64,000 nucleotides of DNA from Synechococcus sp. UW140 (GTDB taxonomy: Bacteria > Cyanobacteriota > Cyanobacteriia > PCC-6307 > Cyanobiaceae), in contig NZ_UCOB01000028.1 of assembly GCF_900474295.1 (NCBI RefSeq), forward strand, positions 62,001 to 126,000, in the 5' to 3' direction. Below the pieces are notes generated by a model. The model was given only the letters and a program-made list of their open reading frames with translations, was not told the origin of the DNA and ran no database searches. Below, piece after piece: positions 50,712 through 60,307 of this stretch (position 1 is its first letter; each line of letters opens with the position of its first letter). Made by a program: the position numbers and the translations under genes.

Positions 50712-51093
50712 CACGCACAACCGTGTGCACATTGCCTCTGGGATTGAAATCAGCTTCGAGCTGCATCCAAACCGGCTCACAGGCCACCACAAGATCATCC
50801 AGGATCCGATTGGCTACTTCCTCATGGGAAATCGTCCGGTTGCGGTAACTATTGATATAGAGCTTGATCGCCTTGAGCTCAACCACTTTCGGCCCCGGTT
50901 GATAGAGCAACCGGAGCACAGCGAAGTCGGGATACCCCGAAAAGGGACACAGGCAAGTGAACTCTGGCAGTTCGATCGAGACCTCGTAGGGCCGTCCTGG
51001 GCGAGGGTTCTCGAAGCAGATCAGTTCTGCATCGGCAATCGACCTCTCGCCATATAGAGGCGTGCGCGTGGCATCAGGGGCGACTTGGCTCAC
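50683..51093 (-). CDS. queF: NADPH-dependent preQ0 reductase
   Basis: QueF reduces the nitrile of preQ0 to the amine preQ1 in queuosine synthesis. The catalytic Cys49 and Asp56 lie in [14 protein letters not shown], and the QueF motif [14 protein letters not shown] is at about residues 72-85. At 136 residues it is the short, single-domain (YkvM-type) form. The C-terminus ends QPC. The 3' end overlaps ccs1 by 29 bases tail to tail. Confidence 0.96.
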   Translation of the reverse strand: MSQVAPDATRTPLYGERSIADAELICFENPRPGRPYEVSIELPEFTCLCPFSGYPDFAVLRLLYQPGPKVVELKAIKLYINSYRNRTISHEEVANRILDDLVVACEPVWMQLEADFNPRGNVHTVVRVTHGFRQPC

Positions 51094-51369
51094 AGGTCGG
51101 CAACAGACAGGTCGAACACTAAGGCTCAGGGCCAGCCCTCCGCCACCGCATTCCTTCAGGAAATATCCATGAAGGAATGATCAAATGTTCACCATGAACA
51201 GCAGCATCTAGATAAAATGATAAAGAAGGACAAAACGTTGAGCTCCAGCGGTGCTTTGCACCGACCCAACAGCAGGAAGTAGCCAGTCCGCAAGGCGAAG
51301 CAACGCTCCTTCTATCGAAGCGGACCCGGCCAAAGCCGGGACAAGGTTCATCCCTTCGAGTTGCCCACC
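51094..51369 (+). promoter_or_regulatory. Structured leader upstream of the DUF4278 gene
   Basis: The 276-base gap has two stem-loops: ATTCCTTCA with TGAAGGAAT (51150-51178, 11-base loop) and CCCGGC with GCCGGG (51325-51340, four-base loop). The second lies 30 bases upstream of the DUF4278 ATG. No known riboswitch class is recognised. It may hold a promoter for queF on the other strand. Confidence 0.45.
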
Positions 51370-51588
51370 ATGACCACTCAACTGCGCACCTATCGCGGGA
51401 TCCAGTACGACCCCAGCAAGCACGAACAGGCCAGCAGCGCCCAGGTTGATCACACCTACCGTGGCCTCCACTATGAAGCTCCTCTGCGACACGAGGCTGC
51501 GGCGCCCGATCCACGCGTAGAGCTCCATTACCGAGGCAGGGCGTATCACCATCGCCGCCAAGAGGCCCAGAGGAGCTTGGACTCCTGA
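51370..51588 (+). CDS. DUF4278 domain-containing protein
   Basis: A 72-residue protein made of three short repeats of the form YRGxxY: LRTYRGIQYD, HTYRGLHYE and LHYRGRAYHH. This is the DUF4278 pattern, common in cyanobacteria. It is highly basic at the end. The ATG at 51370 starts three residues before the first repeat. No function is known. It lies downstream of a structured leader. Confidence 0.85.
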   Translation: MTTQLRTYRGIQYDPSKHEQASSAQVDHTYRGLHYEAPLRHEAAAPDPRVELHYRGRAYHHRRQEAQRSLDS

Positions 51589-51714
51589 ATCAGTAGCAGC
51601 CAGCACAATCATCTCTCCGAGGCTGAGTCCTAATGGACGAAACCAGAGAGACCTTTTCAATTCATCCTGCAATATCTTCCGGTGCAGGCTCTACCGAAAG
51701 CAGGCCGTTTCTGA

Positions 51715-52089
<375 letters not shown>

Positions 52090-52115
52090 CGAGACGTCCA
52101 CCCGCTCGGATGACT

Positions 52116-52976
52116 TCATTCAGCCTTCGCCAGGGTGGTAGTCACCACTCTGGCGATGTCTGTGTCATCGACCTCCGTCACAGCTTGACCCTTGCGTGGA
52201 CCAGACAACCAGACCAGATCAGGGCGCCCGGCGCGCAACCAGAGCAGATATTCGTGATTTCCGGCCGGTCCGGTAATGGGCGAGCCAACGAGTCCGTAAG
52301 CCTGCCAAGCGAGACCCGATGCAGCCTGAATCACTCCACGCAAAGCATCGCGATGGGCCCCAGGATCTCTGACGACTCCTCCCTTCCCCACCCGTTCACG
52401 ACCCACTTCAAACTGGGGTTTCACCAGCAGCACGGCTTCGGCCTCCGAGGGGGTGAGCAAGGCCTGAATCGCTGGCATCACCAGACCTAGCGAAATGAAA
52501 GAGACATCCGCTACCGCAAAGTCGGGGCGGGGATCATCAGGTCCATACATCTCTTCGGGAGTGAGCCTGCGCAGATTGGTGCGTTCTCGCAGCACCACCC
52601 TGGGGTCGGTGCGCAGGCTCCAGGCCGTCTGTCCATAGCCCACATCAATTCCATAGACCCGACGCGCACCGTGCTGCAAAAGGCAATCGGTGAATCCACC
52701 GGTGGAGATCCCACCATCCAGACAAACGCGACCCTCCACTGTTAAAGGGAACACCTCGAGCCCCTTCAGCAATTTCTCTCCTCCACGGGAGACAAAACGT
52801 GGGGGTTGCTCCACAGTCACCTTGAGATCCGCGGCTACCTGCTGGCCAGGCTTATCCAGCAGCAGACCGCTTCCATCACGAACCTTGCCTGCACGAATCA
52901 ACAGCTGAGCCTGCTGCCTGGTTGGCACCAGGCCCAGCGTCAGCAAATGCTGGTCCAAACGGGTCTTGTGTGCCAT
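52116..52976 (-). CDS. tlyA: TlyA family rRNA methyltransferase / hemolysin-like
   Basis: A 286-residue protein with an S4 RNA-binding domain (about 1-60: TRLDQHLLTLGLVPTRQQAQLLIRAGKV) and an FtsJ-type methyltransferase domain (CLDGGISTGGFTDCLLQHGARRVYGIDVGYGQ near 85-115, VADVSFISLGLV near 150). TlyA methylates ribose in 16S and 23S rRNA. The ATG at 52976 (MAHKTRLDQ) is preferred over an upstream in-frame start at 53009. It is convergent with glnB. Confidence 0.93.
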   Translation of the reverse strand: MAHKTRLDQHLLTLGLVPTRQQAQLLIRAGKVRDGSGLLLDKPGQQVAADLKVTVEQPPRFVSRGGEKLLKGLEVFPLTVEGRVCLDGGISTGGFTDCLLQHGARRVYGIDVGYGQTAWSLRTDPRVVLRERTNLRRLTPEEMYGPDDPRPDFAVADVSFISLGLVMPAIQALLTPSEAEAVLLVKPQFEVGRERVGKGGVVRDPGAHRDALRGVIQAASGLAWQAYGLVGSPITGPAGNHEYLLWLRAGRPDLVWLSGPRKGQAVTEVDDTDIARVVTTTLAKAE

Positions 52977-53075
52977 TTCTTCATAAAAGCAGAGGGAAAA
53001 ACCGAACAAATCCGGGGGGTAAGCCCAAAGCCTGGATGACCTCCGGGAAGATCAACCCAATCCGCCCATCGGGAC

Positions 53076-53339
53076 GTGTCAGCTAGTCAGCCTCCCCGCA
53101 GCCATCGCCACGGCCGAAACCGGGCTGAACGCGTTCTCAGCGCCGTCTCTCCAGCCCCAAAGCACGACGTGTTCGAACTGCTGCACCCCGGTAGTTTCGT
53201 GACCCTCGATAACCATCCCTCAGACCTTCCTCCGTTTCAGGTCATCCACTGCCGTGGCGGTCGTTGCCTAGTGCGGCAGCAGGCCTGGGGCCAGCATGTG
53301 CAATGGGAAGTGGAGCACCAGCGGCTGCATTCAGCCTGA
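53076..53339 (+). CDS. Conserved hypothetical protein
   Basis: An 87-residue basic protein. The N-terminal part (about 1-30) is Arg/Ser-rich, and the rest (DVFELLHPGSFVTLDNHPSDLPPFQVIHCRGGRC) looks like a folded domain with no known motif. It starts with GTG and lies 43 bases before purB on the same strand. The protein-like composition and position support a real gene; function unknown. Confidence 0.6.
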   Translation: MSASQPPRSHRHGRNRAERVLSAVSPAPKHDVFELLHPGSFVTLDNHPSDLPPFQVIHCRGGRCLVRQQAWGQHVQWEVEHQRLHSA

Positions 53340-53382
53340 AGGCAGGGCCATACATTGGTGACGTCGTTGCCACGCGCTGGCC

Positions 53383-54678
53383 TTGATCGAGAGATACACC
53401 CTGCCCGAAATGGGCAACCTCTGGACTGATAGAGCCAAATACCAGAGCTGGCTCGACGTTGAAGTTGCCGCTTGTGAAGCGAACTGCAGTCTGGGACGCG
53501 TGCCTAAGGACGCGATGGAGGAGATCCGGACAAAGGCCGCCTTCGAGCCGGAGCGGATCCTCGAGATCGAGGCGGAGGTTCGTCACGATGTGATTGCCTT
53601 CCTCACGAATGTGAACGAACACGTGGGTGATGCAGGACGCTTCATTCATGTCGGCATGACCAGCAGCGACGTGCTGGATACCGGCGTTGCCTTGCAGCTC
53701 AAGGCATCGGTTGGATTGCTTCGAAAGGAACTGGCCGATCTGGATGACGCGATCGCCAAGCTGGCGACCGACCACAAGGCCACCGTGATGATCGGTCGCT
53801 CCCACGCCATTCATGGCGAACCGATCACCTTTGGTTTCAAACTGGCTGGCTGGCTAGCGGAAACCCGCCGCAACACAGAGCGTCTTGAGCGACTTGAGCG
53901 TGATGTTGCCGTAGGCCAGATCAGCGGTGCCATGGGCACCTACGCCAATACCGACCCTGAGGTGGAACGCCTGACTTGCGAGCGGCTGGGCCTCACGCCA
54001 GACACCGCCAGCACTCAGGTGATCTCACGCGATCGCCATGCCGATTACGTGCAGACACTCGCACTGGTCGGAGCTTCTCTCGACCGATTCGCCACCGAGA
54101 TCCGCAACCTGCAACGCACTGACGTGCTTGAGGTGGAGGAGAGCTTCGCCAAGGGACAGAAAGGCAGTTCAGCCATGCCTCACAAGCGCAATCCGATCCG
54201 CAGCGAGCGGATCAGTGGTCTGGCGCGCGTGCTGCGCAGCTACGTGGTGGCAGCACTGGAAAACGTGGCTCTCTGGCATGAACGCGACATCAGTCACAGT
54301 TCCACCGAACGCATGATGCTGCCCGACTGTTCTGTCACCCTTCACTTCATGCTCAGAGAGATGACCGCCGTCGTCTCCCAACTGGGGGTTTATCCCGACA
54401 ACATGCGCCGCAATATGAATGTCTACGGCGGCGTGGTGTTTAGCCAGCGGGTCCTGCTTGGATTAGTCGATGCCGGCATGAGCCGTGAGGATGCGTACCG
54501 GGTGGTGCAACGCAATGCCCATACAGCCTGGAACGCAGACGGTGGTGATTTCCGCGGCAATTTAGAAGCCGACCCCGATGTGACCGACAAGCTCAATCCA
54601 GAACAACTAGCAGCCTGCTTCAGCACCGATTTACACCAGGCGAACCTAGGGGTGATCTGGTCACGGCTGGGGCTCTGA
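53383..54678 (+). CDS. purB: Adenylosuccinate lyase
   Basis: PurB removes fumarate from SAICAR and from adenylosuccinate in purine synthesis. The 431-residue protein starts with TTG (MIERYTLPEMGNLWTD). The superfamily signature GSSAMPHKRNPIRSER lies near residues 264-280, and MTSSDVLDTGVALQL and SHAIHGEPITFGFKLAGW carry catalytic residues. Fumarate released here is a substrate of the fumarase encoded just downstream. Confidence 0.97.
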   Translation: MIERYTLPEMGNLWTDRAKYQSWLDVEVAACEANCSLGRVPKDAMEEIRTKAAFEPERILEIEAEVRHDVIAFLTNVNEHVGDAGRFIHVGMTSSDVLDTGVALQLKASVGLLRKELADLDDAIAKLATDHKATVMIGRSHAIHGEPITFGFKLAGWLAETRRNTERLERLERDVAVGQISGAMGTYANTDPEVERLTCERLGLTPDTASTQVISRDRHADYVQTLALVGASLDRFATEIRNLQRTDVLEVEESFAKGQKGSSAMPHKRNPIRSERISGLARVLRSYVVAALENVALWHERDISHSSTERMMLPDCSVTLHFMLREMTAVVSQLGVYPDNMRRNMNVYGGVVFSQRVLLGLVDAGMSREDAYRVVQRNAHTAWNADGGDFRGNLEADPDVTDKLNPEQLAACFSTDLHQANLGVIWSRLGL

Positions 54679-54693
54679 TCACCCGCGTAGCCG

Positions 54694-54795
54694 ATGTTCT
54701 GGACCCCCTATGCCGACTGGATCTACGTGGTCGTTAGCCTCTCAGGCTTAGCGGCTGTGACCTGGCTGGTGCTGCGGCCTGGACCGGACAACTGA
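54694..54795 (+). CDS. Putative 33-aa single-span membrane protein
   Basis: A short open frame between purB and fumC encodes 33 residues that begin MFWTPYADWIY and end RPGPDN. The middle (VVVSLSGLAAVTWLVL) is a clear membrane helix with a positively charged residue after it. It starts 15 bases after the purB stop. There is no strong ribosome binding site. It resembles the tiny subunits of photosynthetic complexes in size and layout, but it does not match PetN, PetL, PetG or PsbN as I recall them. Confidence 0.5.
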   Translation: MFWTPYADWIYVVVSLSGLAAVTWLVLRPGPDN

Positions 54796-54878
54796 CCAAC
54801 AGCACGAGTCGGTCGTCCAAGCCCTGCTGGCAGGATGAAGACGTGTGCAAGTGCGTCGCAGCGAGGCGAGACGAACTG

Positions 54879-56276
54879 ATGGTGGCAGCGACACGGGTCG
54901 AAACCGACAGCATGGGGCCTGTTGAAGTACCTGCTGAAGCCCTCTGGGGCGCTCAAACCCAACGCTCTCTGCAGAACTTCGACATTGCAGCCGACAGGAT
55001 GCCAACTGAACTGATCCATGCCCTGGCAAGGATCAAGCAAGTGGCAGCCATCGTGAACACCAAACTTGGAGTCCTGGACGAAGCGAAACGCGATTTCATT
55101 GTTGAGGCTGCTGCCGCCATTGCAGAAGGCCAACACGACGATCAATTTCCTCTTCGCGTCTGGCAGACCGGCAGCGGAACCCAGACCAACATGAACCTCA
55201 ACGAGGTGATCAGCAATCTGGCAGCACGCACCTCAGGCGAAGAGCTCGGCAGCCATCAACCAGTCCATCCCAATGACCACGTCAACAGGTCGCAATCCAC
55301 CAACGACGCTTTCCCAGCAGCGATTCACGTCGCCGCAGCTGATGGGATCTGCCATCGTCTATTGCCTGAACTACAACTGCTGAGCCAAACCTTCGCGGCC
55401 AAAGCTGAGGCCTGGGGAAGCATCGTGAAGATCGGCCGCACGCACCTCCAGGACGCGGTACCTCTCACCTTGGGGCAAGAGGCCTCCGCATGGCGGGATC
55501 AGATCAACACTGCTTCTGTGCGCATCAACGCCTGTCTGAATGAAGTGCTGTTGCTGCCCCTCGGGGGCACCGCCGTAGGCACAGGCCTCAACGCCCCCGA
55601 TGGCTATGCGGACCAAGCCGCCGCGGAATTAGCCCGACTGATGGGGTTGCCTTTCAGCTCCGCACCGAACAAATTCGCCGTGATGGCGAGCCATGACGGT
55701 CTGGTGAACGCCATGGGTCAGCTGCGACTGCTGGCTGTGAGCCTGCTCAAGATCGCCAACGACATCCGCCTGCTTGCCTGCGGACCCCGCGCCGGCCTGG
55801 CGGAACTGCATCTCCCAGAAAACGAGCCCGGGAGCTCGATCATGCCTGGCAAGGTGAACCCCACGCAGTGTGAATCCATGGCGATGGTGTGCACCCAGGT
55901 GATCGGTCTGGATGCAGCGGTGGCCATGGCAGGAGCCGGTGGCCATCTGCAAATGAACGTCTATAAACCACTGATCGGCTTCAACCTGCTGCAGGCCATC
56001 ACATTGCTAACGGATGCCAGCCGCTGCTTCCGGGTCGCCATGGTGGAAGGGATGACGCCCAACCACACCCGAATCCAGCGCGACGTTGAGCAGTCGCTGA
56101 TGCTGGTGACCCCCTTGGCACCAGTGATTGGCTACGACAAAGCCAGCGCTATCGCTAAATATGCCCATGAACAGGGCTCAAGCTTGCGCGATGCAGCTCT
56201 AGAGCTCGGCTATGTGAGCGCCGAAGAGTTCGATCGCATCGTCGATCCGGCCGCCATGACCATTCCCCACGGCTAA
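54879..56276 (+). CDS. fumC: Fumarate hydratase class II
   Basis: FumC converts fumarate to malate. The ATG at 54879 (MVAATRVETDSMGPVEVPAEALWGAQTQRS) gives 465 residues, almost the length of E. coli FumC; a start at 54843 would add 12 residues. Signatures are WQTGSGTQTNMNLNEVI near residues 99-115 and GSSIMPGKVNPTQCE near 317-331. It lies after purB and the small membrane ORF on the same strand, and it is convergent with the helicase gene. Confidence 0.96.
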   Translation: MVAATRVETDSMGPVEVPAEALWGAQTQRSLQNFDIAADRMPTELIHALARIKQVAAIVNTKLGVLDEAKRDFIVEAAAAIAEGQHDDQFPLRVWQTGSGTQTNMNLNEVISNLAARTSGEELGSHQPVHPNDHVNRSQSTNDAFPAAIHVAAADGICHRLLPELQLLSQTFAAKAEAWGSIVKIGRTHLQDAVPLTLGQEASAWRDQINTASVRINACLNEVLLLPLGGTAVGTGLNAPDGYADQAAAELARLMGLPFSSAPNKFAVMASHDGLVNAMGQLRLLAVSLLKIANDIRLLACGPRAGLAELHLPENEPGSSIMPGKVNPTQCESMAMVCTQVIGLDAAVAMAGAGGHLQMNVYKPLIGFNLLQAITLLTDASRCFRVAMVEGMTPNHTRIQRDVEQSLMLVTPLAPVIGYDKASAIAKYAHEQGSSLRDAALELGYVSAEEFDRIVDPAAMTIPHG

Positions 56277-56288
56277 GGGGCACTCTGG

Positions 56289-59057
56289 TCAAGCTGCCCG
56301 TTCAGTAGCCGGATTGAGTCCCTCACCTGTCTTGAGCAGATCCTCCGCTTCAGCCACCGGGAAGCGATTAATCGCCCTCAGCGCCTGACGAGCATGACTG
56401 CGCAGCTGCTCGCTGATCGCTTCGCAGTAGGGCACCTGGGCCAGCAGATCCACCGTTCGCCGCATGATCCGCACCACATCGCCCTCATCCAAAGAGGTGT
56501 TAGCGATCAGGTCATTCCAGGCGCAGCCATTGGCCCACGCCTCGACGAGCCCCATCAGCTCCGGCTCCCACCACACAGGCACCACCACGTTGAAGCGTTC
56601 CTGGGCCCGCAACAGTTCGCGGCGAAGGCCCATCAGATCATGCAAAGCCTCCTCAGCCCGCGGTGGGGGCGGGAAACCACTCCATAGATCCGGCCGGTTC
56701 ACTTCAGTGCTGATCGCCTCAAACACTGCTGCCAACTCTTGTGGCGGCAGATCATCCAGATGGCCGCTCATCAGGGCGAGGCCAAGCCAGAGCTCGTTAT
56801 CACCCCGAAGGGCTGCAACGGTTCGGCCAATCTCCGTGGGCTGAAGATCGTCAAGGCAACCAAAGTGCTGAAGGATCTCGATCAGGGCAAGGAAGGTGTC
56901 CCAGTGGCGATTGGCCCGATGATGCAAGAGCTGCTGGCGTTCGCCGATCTCGATCTCTAACTCCTCCATGCGCCGGCGATGCTTCTTGAGCTGACGCCGA
57001 TCACCCCAGCGGTGAGCGGGATGTGCCTCGAGATTCTCCTCCAACTCTTTCACCAGCCTCGCCTGGGAGAGCACCTCACCAGCCAAGTCGTATTGGGGCG
57101 TCGTCATGTCATGGCGTTGGGCCATATGCGCCACTGCCAGAGCAAGTCCACCGCTCTGCTGGTCACCATGACGCAACTCGCCAGCGCGATGAAGGTCGGG
57201 AGCGATGACACTGTCGACCTGGAGGCAGCTGAGCTCGGCATGCAGACTGACGACCGCCTGACAGGGCAACAACAGCCAGACATTGTCGTGCGTGAGGCAG
57301 AGCAGCAGCGGAAACTGACCAGGGCCATCGAGCTTGTCAACAATCACCGCTGGGGTGACGCCACCGCGCAGTTGCGGGGCCTTCAGACTCACTAGCGTTC
57401 CGGTACTGGCGAACTGAAGCGCCAGGGTGAGTTCATTGGCCAAGGTCTCCTCAGCCTGCTGCTGGAGGATGCGCAGCAGCCTCCTCTCCTCGCGCAGGCG
57501 GCCACGCCGTTTCTCATAATCCTCAAAGTCTTCCCAAGGCACGTCTCCTGAAATGCCCTGCAGCTGGCCGAGCTGAAGACGCAACTGATTGAGGATCTCC
57601 TCCTCCTCCACCAAGTCGAGGCTTGCCAGATAGCGCCCGAAGCTGCGCTCGACCAATTCCCGCGCCTTGGAGAGGTCATGGCGGGCGAGCAGATTGAGCA
57701 CCATGCCATAGCTGGGGGTGAACTGACTCACCAGCGGATCCGCAGGGCTGGTTGCCAACTGCCCCGCCTCACGGACCCCCTCAAAACGGCTCTGCACGGT
57801 GACGACATAGCCCTTGGAGTCGAGGCCACGACGCCCCGCACGACCAGCCATCTGCAGAAATTCACTAGCCATCAAGGGGCGATGACCCCGTTCAGTGCGC
57901 TTTGACAACGAAGCGATCACCGTGCTTCTGGCAGGCATATTGATGCCGGCAGCCAGGGTTTCGGTGGCGAACACCACCTTCACCAATCCCTGCTGAAACA
58001 GCTCTTCAATCAGCTCTTTCCAGGCCGGAAGCACGCCGGCATGGTGCGCAGCAATCCCTCTTAGCAGGGCATCGGCATGGAGCCCATCACGCACGGCCTC
58101 CGGATTGGCGAGGGTATAGGCCCGTAAACGCGCAGCGATCCTGGCTTGTTCTTCCGTCGAGACGAGGCACTGCACACCGAGATCGCGAACCGCCTTATCG
58201 CATCCGCGCCGGCTGAAGATGAAATAGATCGCCGGAAGCATGTCCCGCTCTGCCATCTGGGCAACCACGAAACTGATCGGTGGCGGTTCTGGCTGCGGTG
58301 GTTTTGGGGAGCGCCCCTTGCGCTTGTGACCTTTGGGAGCACGCCACACCTTGCAGTTGGGATGCAAACCAGTACCGGCTTCATTCAGCAGAGGATGCAA
58401 TCCCTTGGCACTGCAGAAGCTGAACTGGAGCGGCACCGGACGGAAATCGCTCAGGACCAGCCTGGTGGGCCCGTGAACTCGCTCAATCCAATCGGTGAGT
58501 TGGCCTGCGTTGGCGACCGTGGCTGACAGCGCCACCAACTGGACCGATGGCGGGCAATGGATGATCGATTCCTCCCAAACAGTGCCGCGCTGAGAGTCAT
58601 TCATGTAGTGGCACTCGTCGAGGACCACAGCCTCAACATCAGCGAGAGGGTCGTTGCCCTTGTCCACTTCCGCATAGAGCATGTTGCGGAAAATCTCGGT
58701 GGTCATCACCACGACCCGGGCGTCGCGATTGACGCTCAAATCACCGGTCATCAGGCCAACATTGTCTTGACCAAACTGCTCGCGGAAATCCCGTAATTTC
58801 TGATTGGACAGTGCTTTCAACGGGGTGGTGTAAAACACCTTCTGACCATGCGCGATCGCGCGGTGAATTGCATATTCACCCACCAAGGTCTTTCCAGAAC
58901 CGGTGGGAGCACTCACCACCACCGACTGTCCCTGATTGAGGGCATCGATCGCTTCAAGCTGGAAGTCATCCAGTGCGAAGGGAAACAGCTGCTCGAGGTC
59001 AATCACCCCATTGATTGCAGACTGCGCAGAGGGTGAATCATGATCAGCCATGGCCAA
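56289..59057 (-). CDS. Ski2/Mtr4-like DEAD/DEAH-box RNA helicase
   Basis: A 922-residue superfamily 2 helicase. Walker A SAPTGSGKTLVGEYAIH is at residues 49-65, the DExH box VLDECHYMND near 144-153, LSATVANAGQLTDWI is motif III, and ETLAAGINMPARSTVI and QMAGRAGRRGLDSKGYVV are motifs V and VI. A DSHCT-type C-terminal domain follows (about 740-900). The combination fits Ski2/Mtr4 relatives, which unwind RNA for turnover or ribosome assembly. Such helicases are common in cyanobacteria. The start may be the second Met (MADHDSPS). It is divergent from bioF across about 50 bases. Confidence 0.93.
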   Translation of the reverse strand: MAMADHDSPSAQSAINGVIDLEQLFPFALDDFQLEAIDALNQGQSVVVSAPTGSGKTLVGEYAIHRAIAHGQKVFYTTPLKALSNQKLRDFREQFGQDNVGLMTGDLSVNRDARVVVMTTEIFRNMLYAEVDKGNDPLADVEAVVLDECHYMNDSQRGTVWEESIIHCPPSVQLVALSATVANAGQLTDWIERVHGPTRLVLSDFRPVPLQFSFCSAKGLHPLLNEAGTGLHPNCKVWRAPKGHKRKGRSPKPPQPEPPPISFVVAQMAERDMLPAIYFIFSRRGCDKAVRDLGVQCLVSTEEQARIAARLRAYTLANPEAVRDGLHADALLRGIAAHHAGVLPAWKELIEELFQQGLVKVVFATETLAAGINMPARSTVIASLSKRTERGHRPLMASEFLQMAGRAGRRGLDSKGYVVTVQSRFEGVREAGQLATSPADPLVSQFTPSYGMVLNLLARHDLSKARELVERSFGRYLASLDLVEEEEILNQLRLQLGQLQGISGDVPWEDFEDYEKRRGRLREERRLLRILQQQAEETLANELTLALQFASTGTLVSLKAPQLRGGVTPAVIVDKLDGPGQFPLLLCLTHDNVWLLLPCQAVVSLHAELSCLQVDSVIAPDLHRAGELRHGDQQSGGLALAVAHMAQRHDMTTPQYDLAGEVLSQARLVKELEENLEAHPAHRWGDRRQLKKHRRRMEELEIEIGERQQLLHHRANRHWDTFLALIEILQHFGCLDDLQPTEIGRTVAALRGDNELWLGLALMSGHLDDLPPQELAAVFEAISTEVNRPDLWSGFPPPPRAEEALHDLMGLRRELLRAQERFNVVVPVWWEPELMGLVEAWANGCAWNDLIANTSLDEGDVVRIMRRTVDLLAQVPYCEAISEQLRSHARQALRAINRFPVAEAEDLLKTGEGLNPATERAA

Positions 59058-59110
59058 GATCCTAGGGAGGCCATGGCCTCACACCGACAGGCGTGATCCA
59101 AAGTGAATCG

Positions 59111-60277
59111 ATGGCCAGCATCCCGCCCGCTCGCCGCCGCAGCCTGCGCACCTGGGTGCCCAAGCCCGGATCGGATCGCCTGCGACCCTCCGGCACCCAC
59201 CCCTCCCATGAGGGTCTGCTTGATCTGGCTAGCAATGATTATCTCAATCTGGCCCGACATCCCCTGCTGCAACAGGCCGCCTGGCAGGCCATCAAGGATC
59301 AAGGTGTGGGCGCCGGTGGTTCGCGTTTGGTGAGCGGCAGCCGTCCGGTCCATGAGGAGCTGGAAGCCGCTCTGGGGTCCTGGTTGGGCTGGAAACGGGC
59401 TTTTCTCTTTCCCAGTGGATTTCAAGCAAACCTGGCGGCGGTGACAGCGCTCACGGATCGACACACCACGGTGCTGGCCGACCGGCTGATCCATCACTCC
59501 CTACTGGTGGGTGTTCAAGCGAACGGTGCCCGGCTCAAGCGGTTCGCCCATAACCACCTTGGAGATCTCAGTCTTCAGCTCGAGAACATTCGCAGGGCAC
59601 GGCCATCCCAGCCGATCCTGGTGATCACCGAAAGTCTCTTCAGCATGGAGGGAACAAGCCCGGATCTGACGAGCATGGTGGCGCTCTGCATGGCCCATGA
59701 CGCAAAACTGCTCGTCGATGAAGCCCACGCCCTCGGAATCCTTGGCCCCAGGGGACAAGGATTGGCTGCAACCATTGCCACGCCCAGTGATGGCATCCAT
59801 CACGGCGTCACGATGGTGAGCGGCACCTTCGGTAAGGCATTTGGCAGTGGTGGCGCCTTTCTCGCTTGTGATGAAGATCTGGGCGAGCAACTGCTGCAAA
59901 GCAGCGGCGCTTTCCGTTACACCACAGCCCTGGCACCCCCACTCGCCGCTGCAGCCCTGGAGGCACTCCACCTCATCCAGGCTCACCCCCATTGGGGCAG
60001 CGAGTTGGTGGAGCGGGCGGAGCAGTGGCGCGATCGCATCGCGACTGCAGGCTGGCCAAGGCCAAGGGGTCGTGGCCCGATCATGCCCTTGCTTGTGGGC
60101 GATGACCAAACCGCCCTGAATCTTCAGCAACAGCTGGAACAGGCAGGCCTACTCAGCATTGCCATTCGTCCCCCCACGGTGCCGGAGGGCAGTGCAAGGC
60201 TGCGCCTGGTGCTGCATCGGCAGCAGAGCGATGACACCTTGGAACTCTTGCTGCACTGCCTTGCGAAGGCTCAATGA
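59111..60277 (+). CDS. bioF: 8-amino-7-oxononanoate synthase
   Basis: BioF condenses pimeloyl-ACP with alanine, the first ring-forming step of biotin synthesis. The PLP enzyme fold is visible: GAGGSRLVSGSRPVHEELE, LLVDEAHALGILGPRGQG and VSGTFGKAFGSGGAFLAC, where the Lys holds PLP. The ATG at 59111 gives 388 residues; an upstream GTG at 59093 adds six. bioK follows after 30 bases. Confidence 0.95.
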   Translation: MASIPPARRRSLRTWVPKPGSDRLRPSGTHPSHEGLLDLASNDYLNLARHPLLQQAAWQAIKDQGVGAGGSRLVSGSRPVHEELEAALGSWLGWKRAFLFPSGFQANLAAVTALTDRHTTVLADRLIHHSLLVGVQANGARLKRFAHNHLGDLSLQLENIRRARPSQPILVITESLFSMEGTSPDLTSMVALCMAHDAKLLVDEAHALGILGPRGQGLAATIATPSDGIHHGVTMVSGTFGKAFGSGGAFLACDEDLGEQLLQSSGAFRYTTALAPPLAAAALEALHLIQAHPHWGSELVERAEQWRDRIATAGWPRPRGRGPIMPLLVGDDQTALNLQQQLEQAGLLSIAIRPPTVPEGSARLRLVLHRQQSDDTLELLLHCLAKAQ

Positions 60278-60307
60278 CGACCGCCCCATGACCGCAATCA
60301 CACTGCG

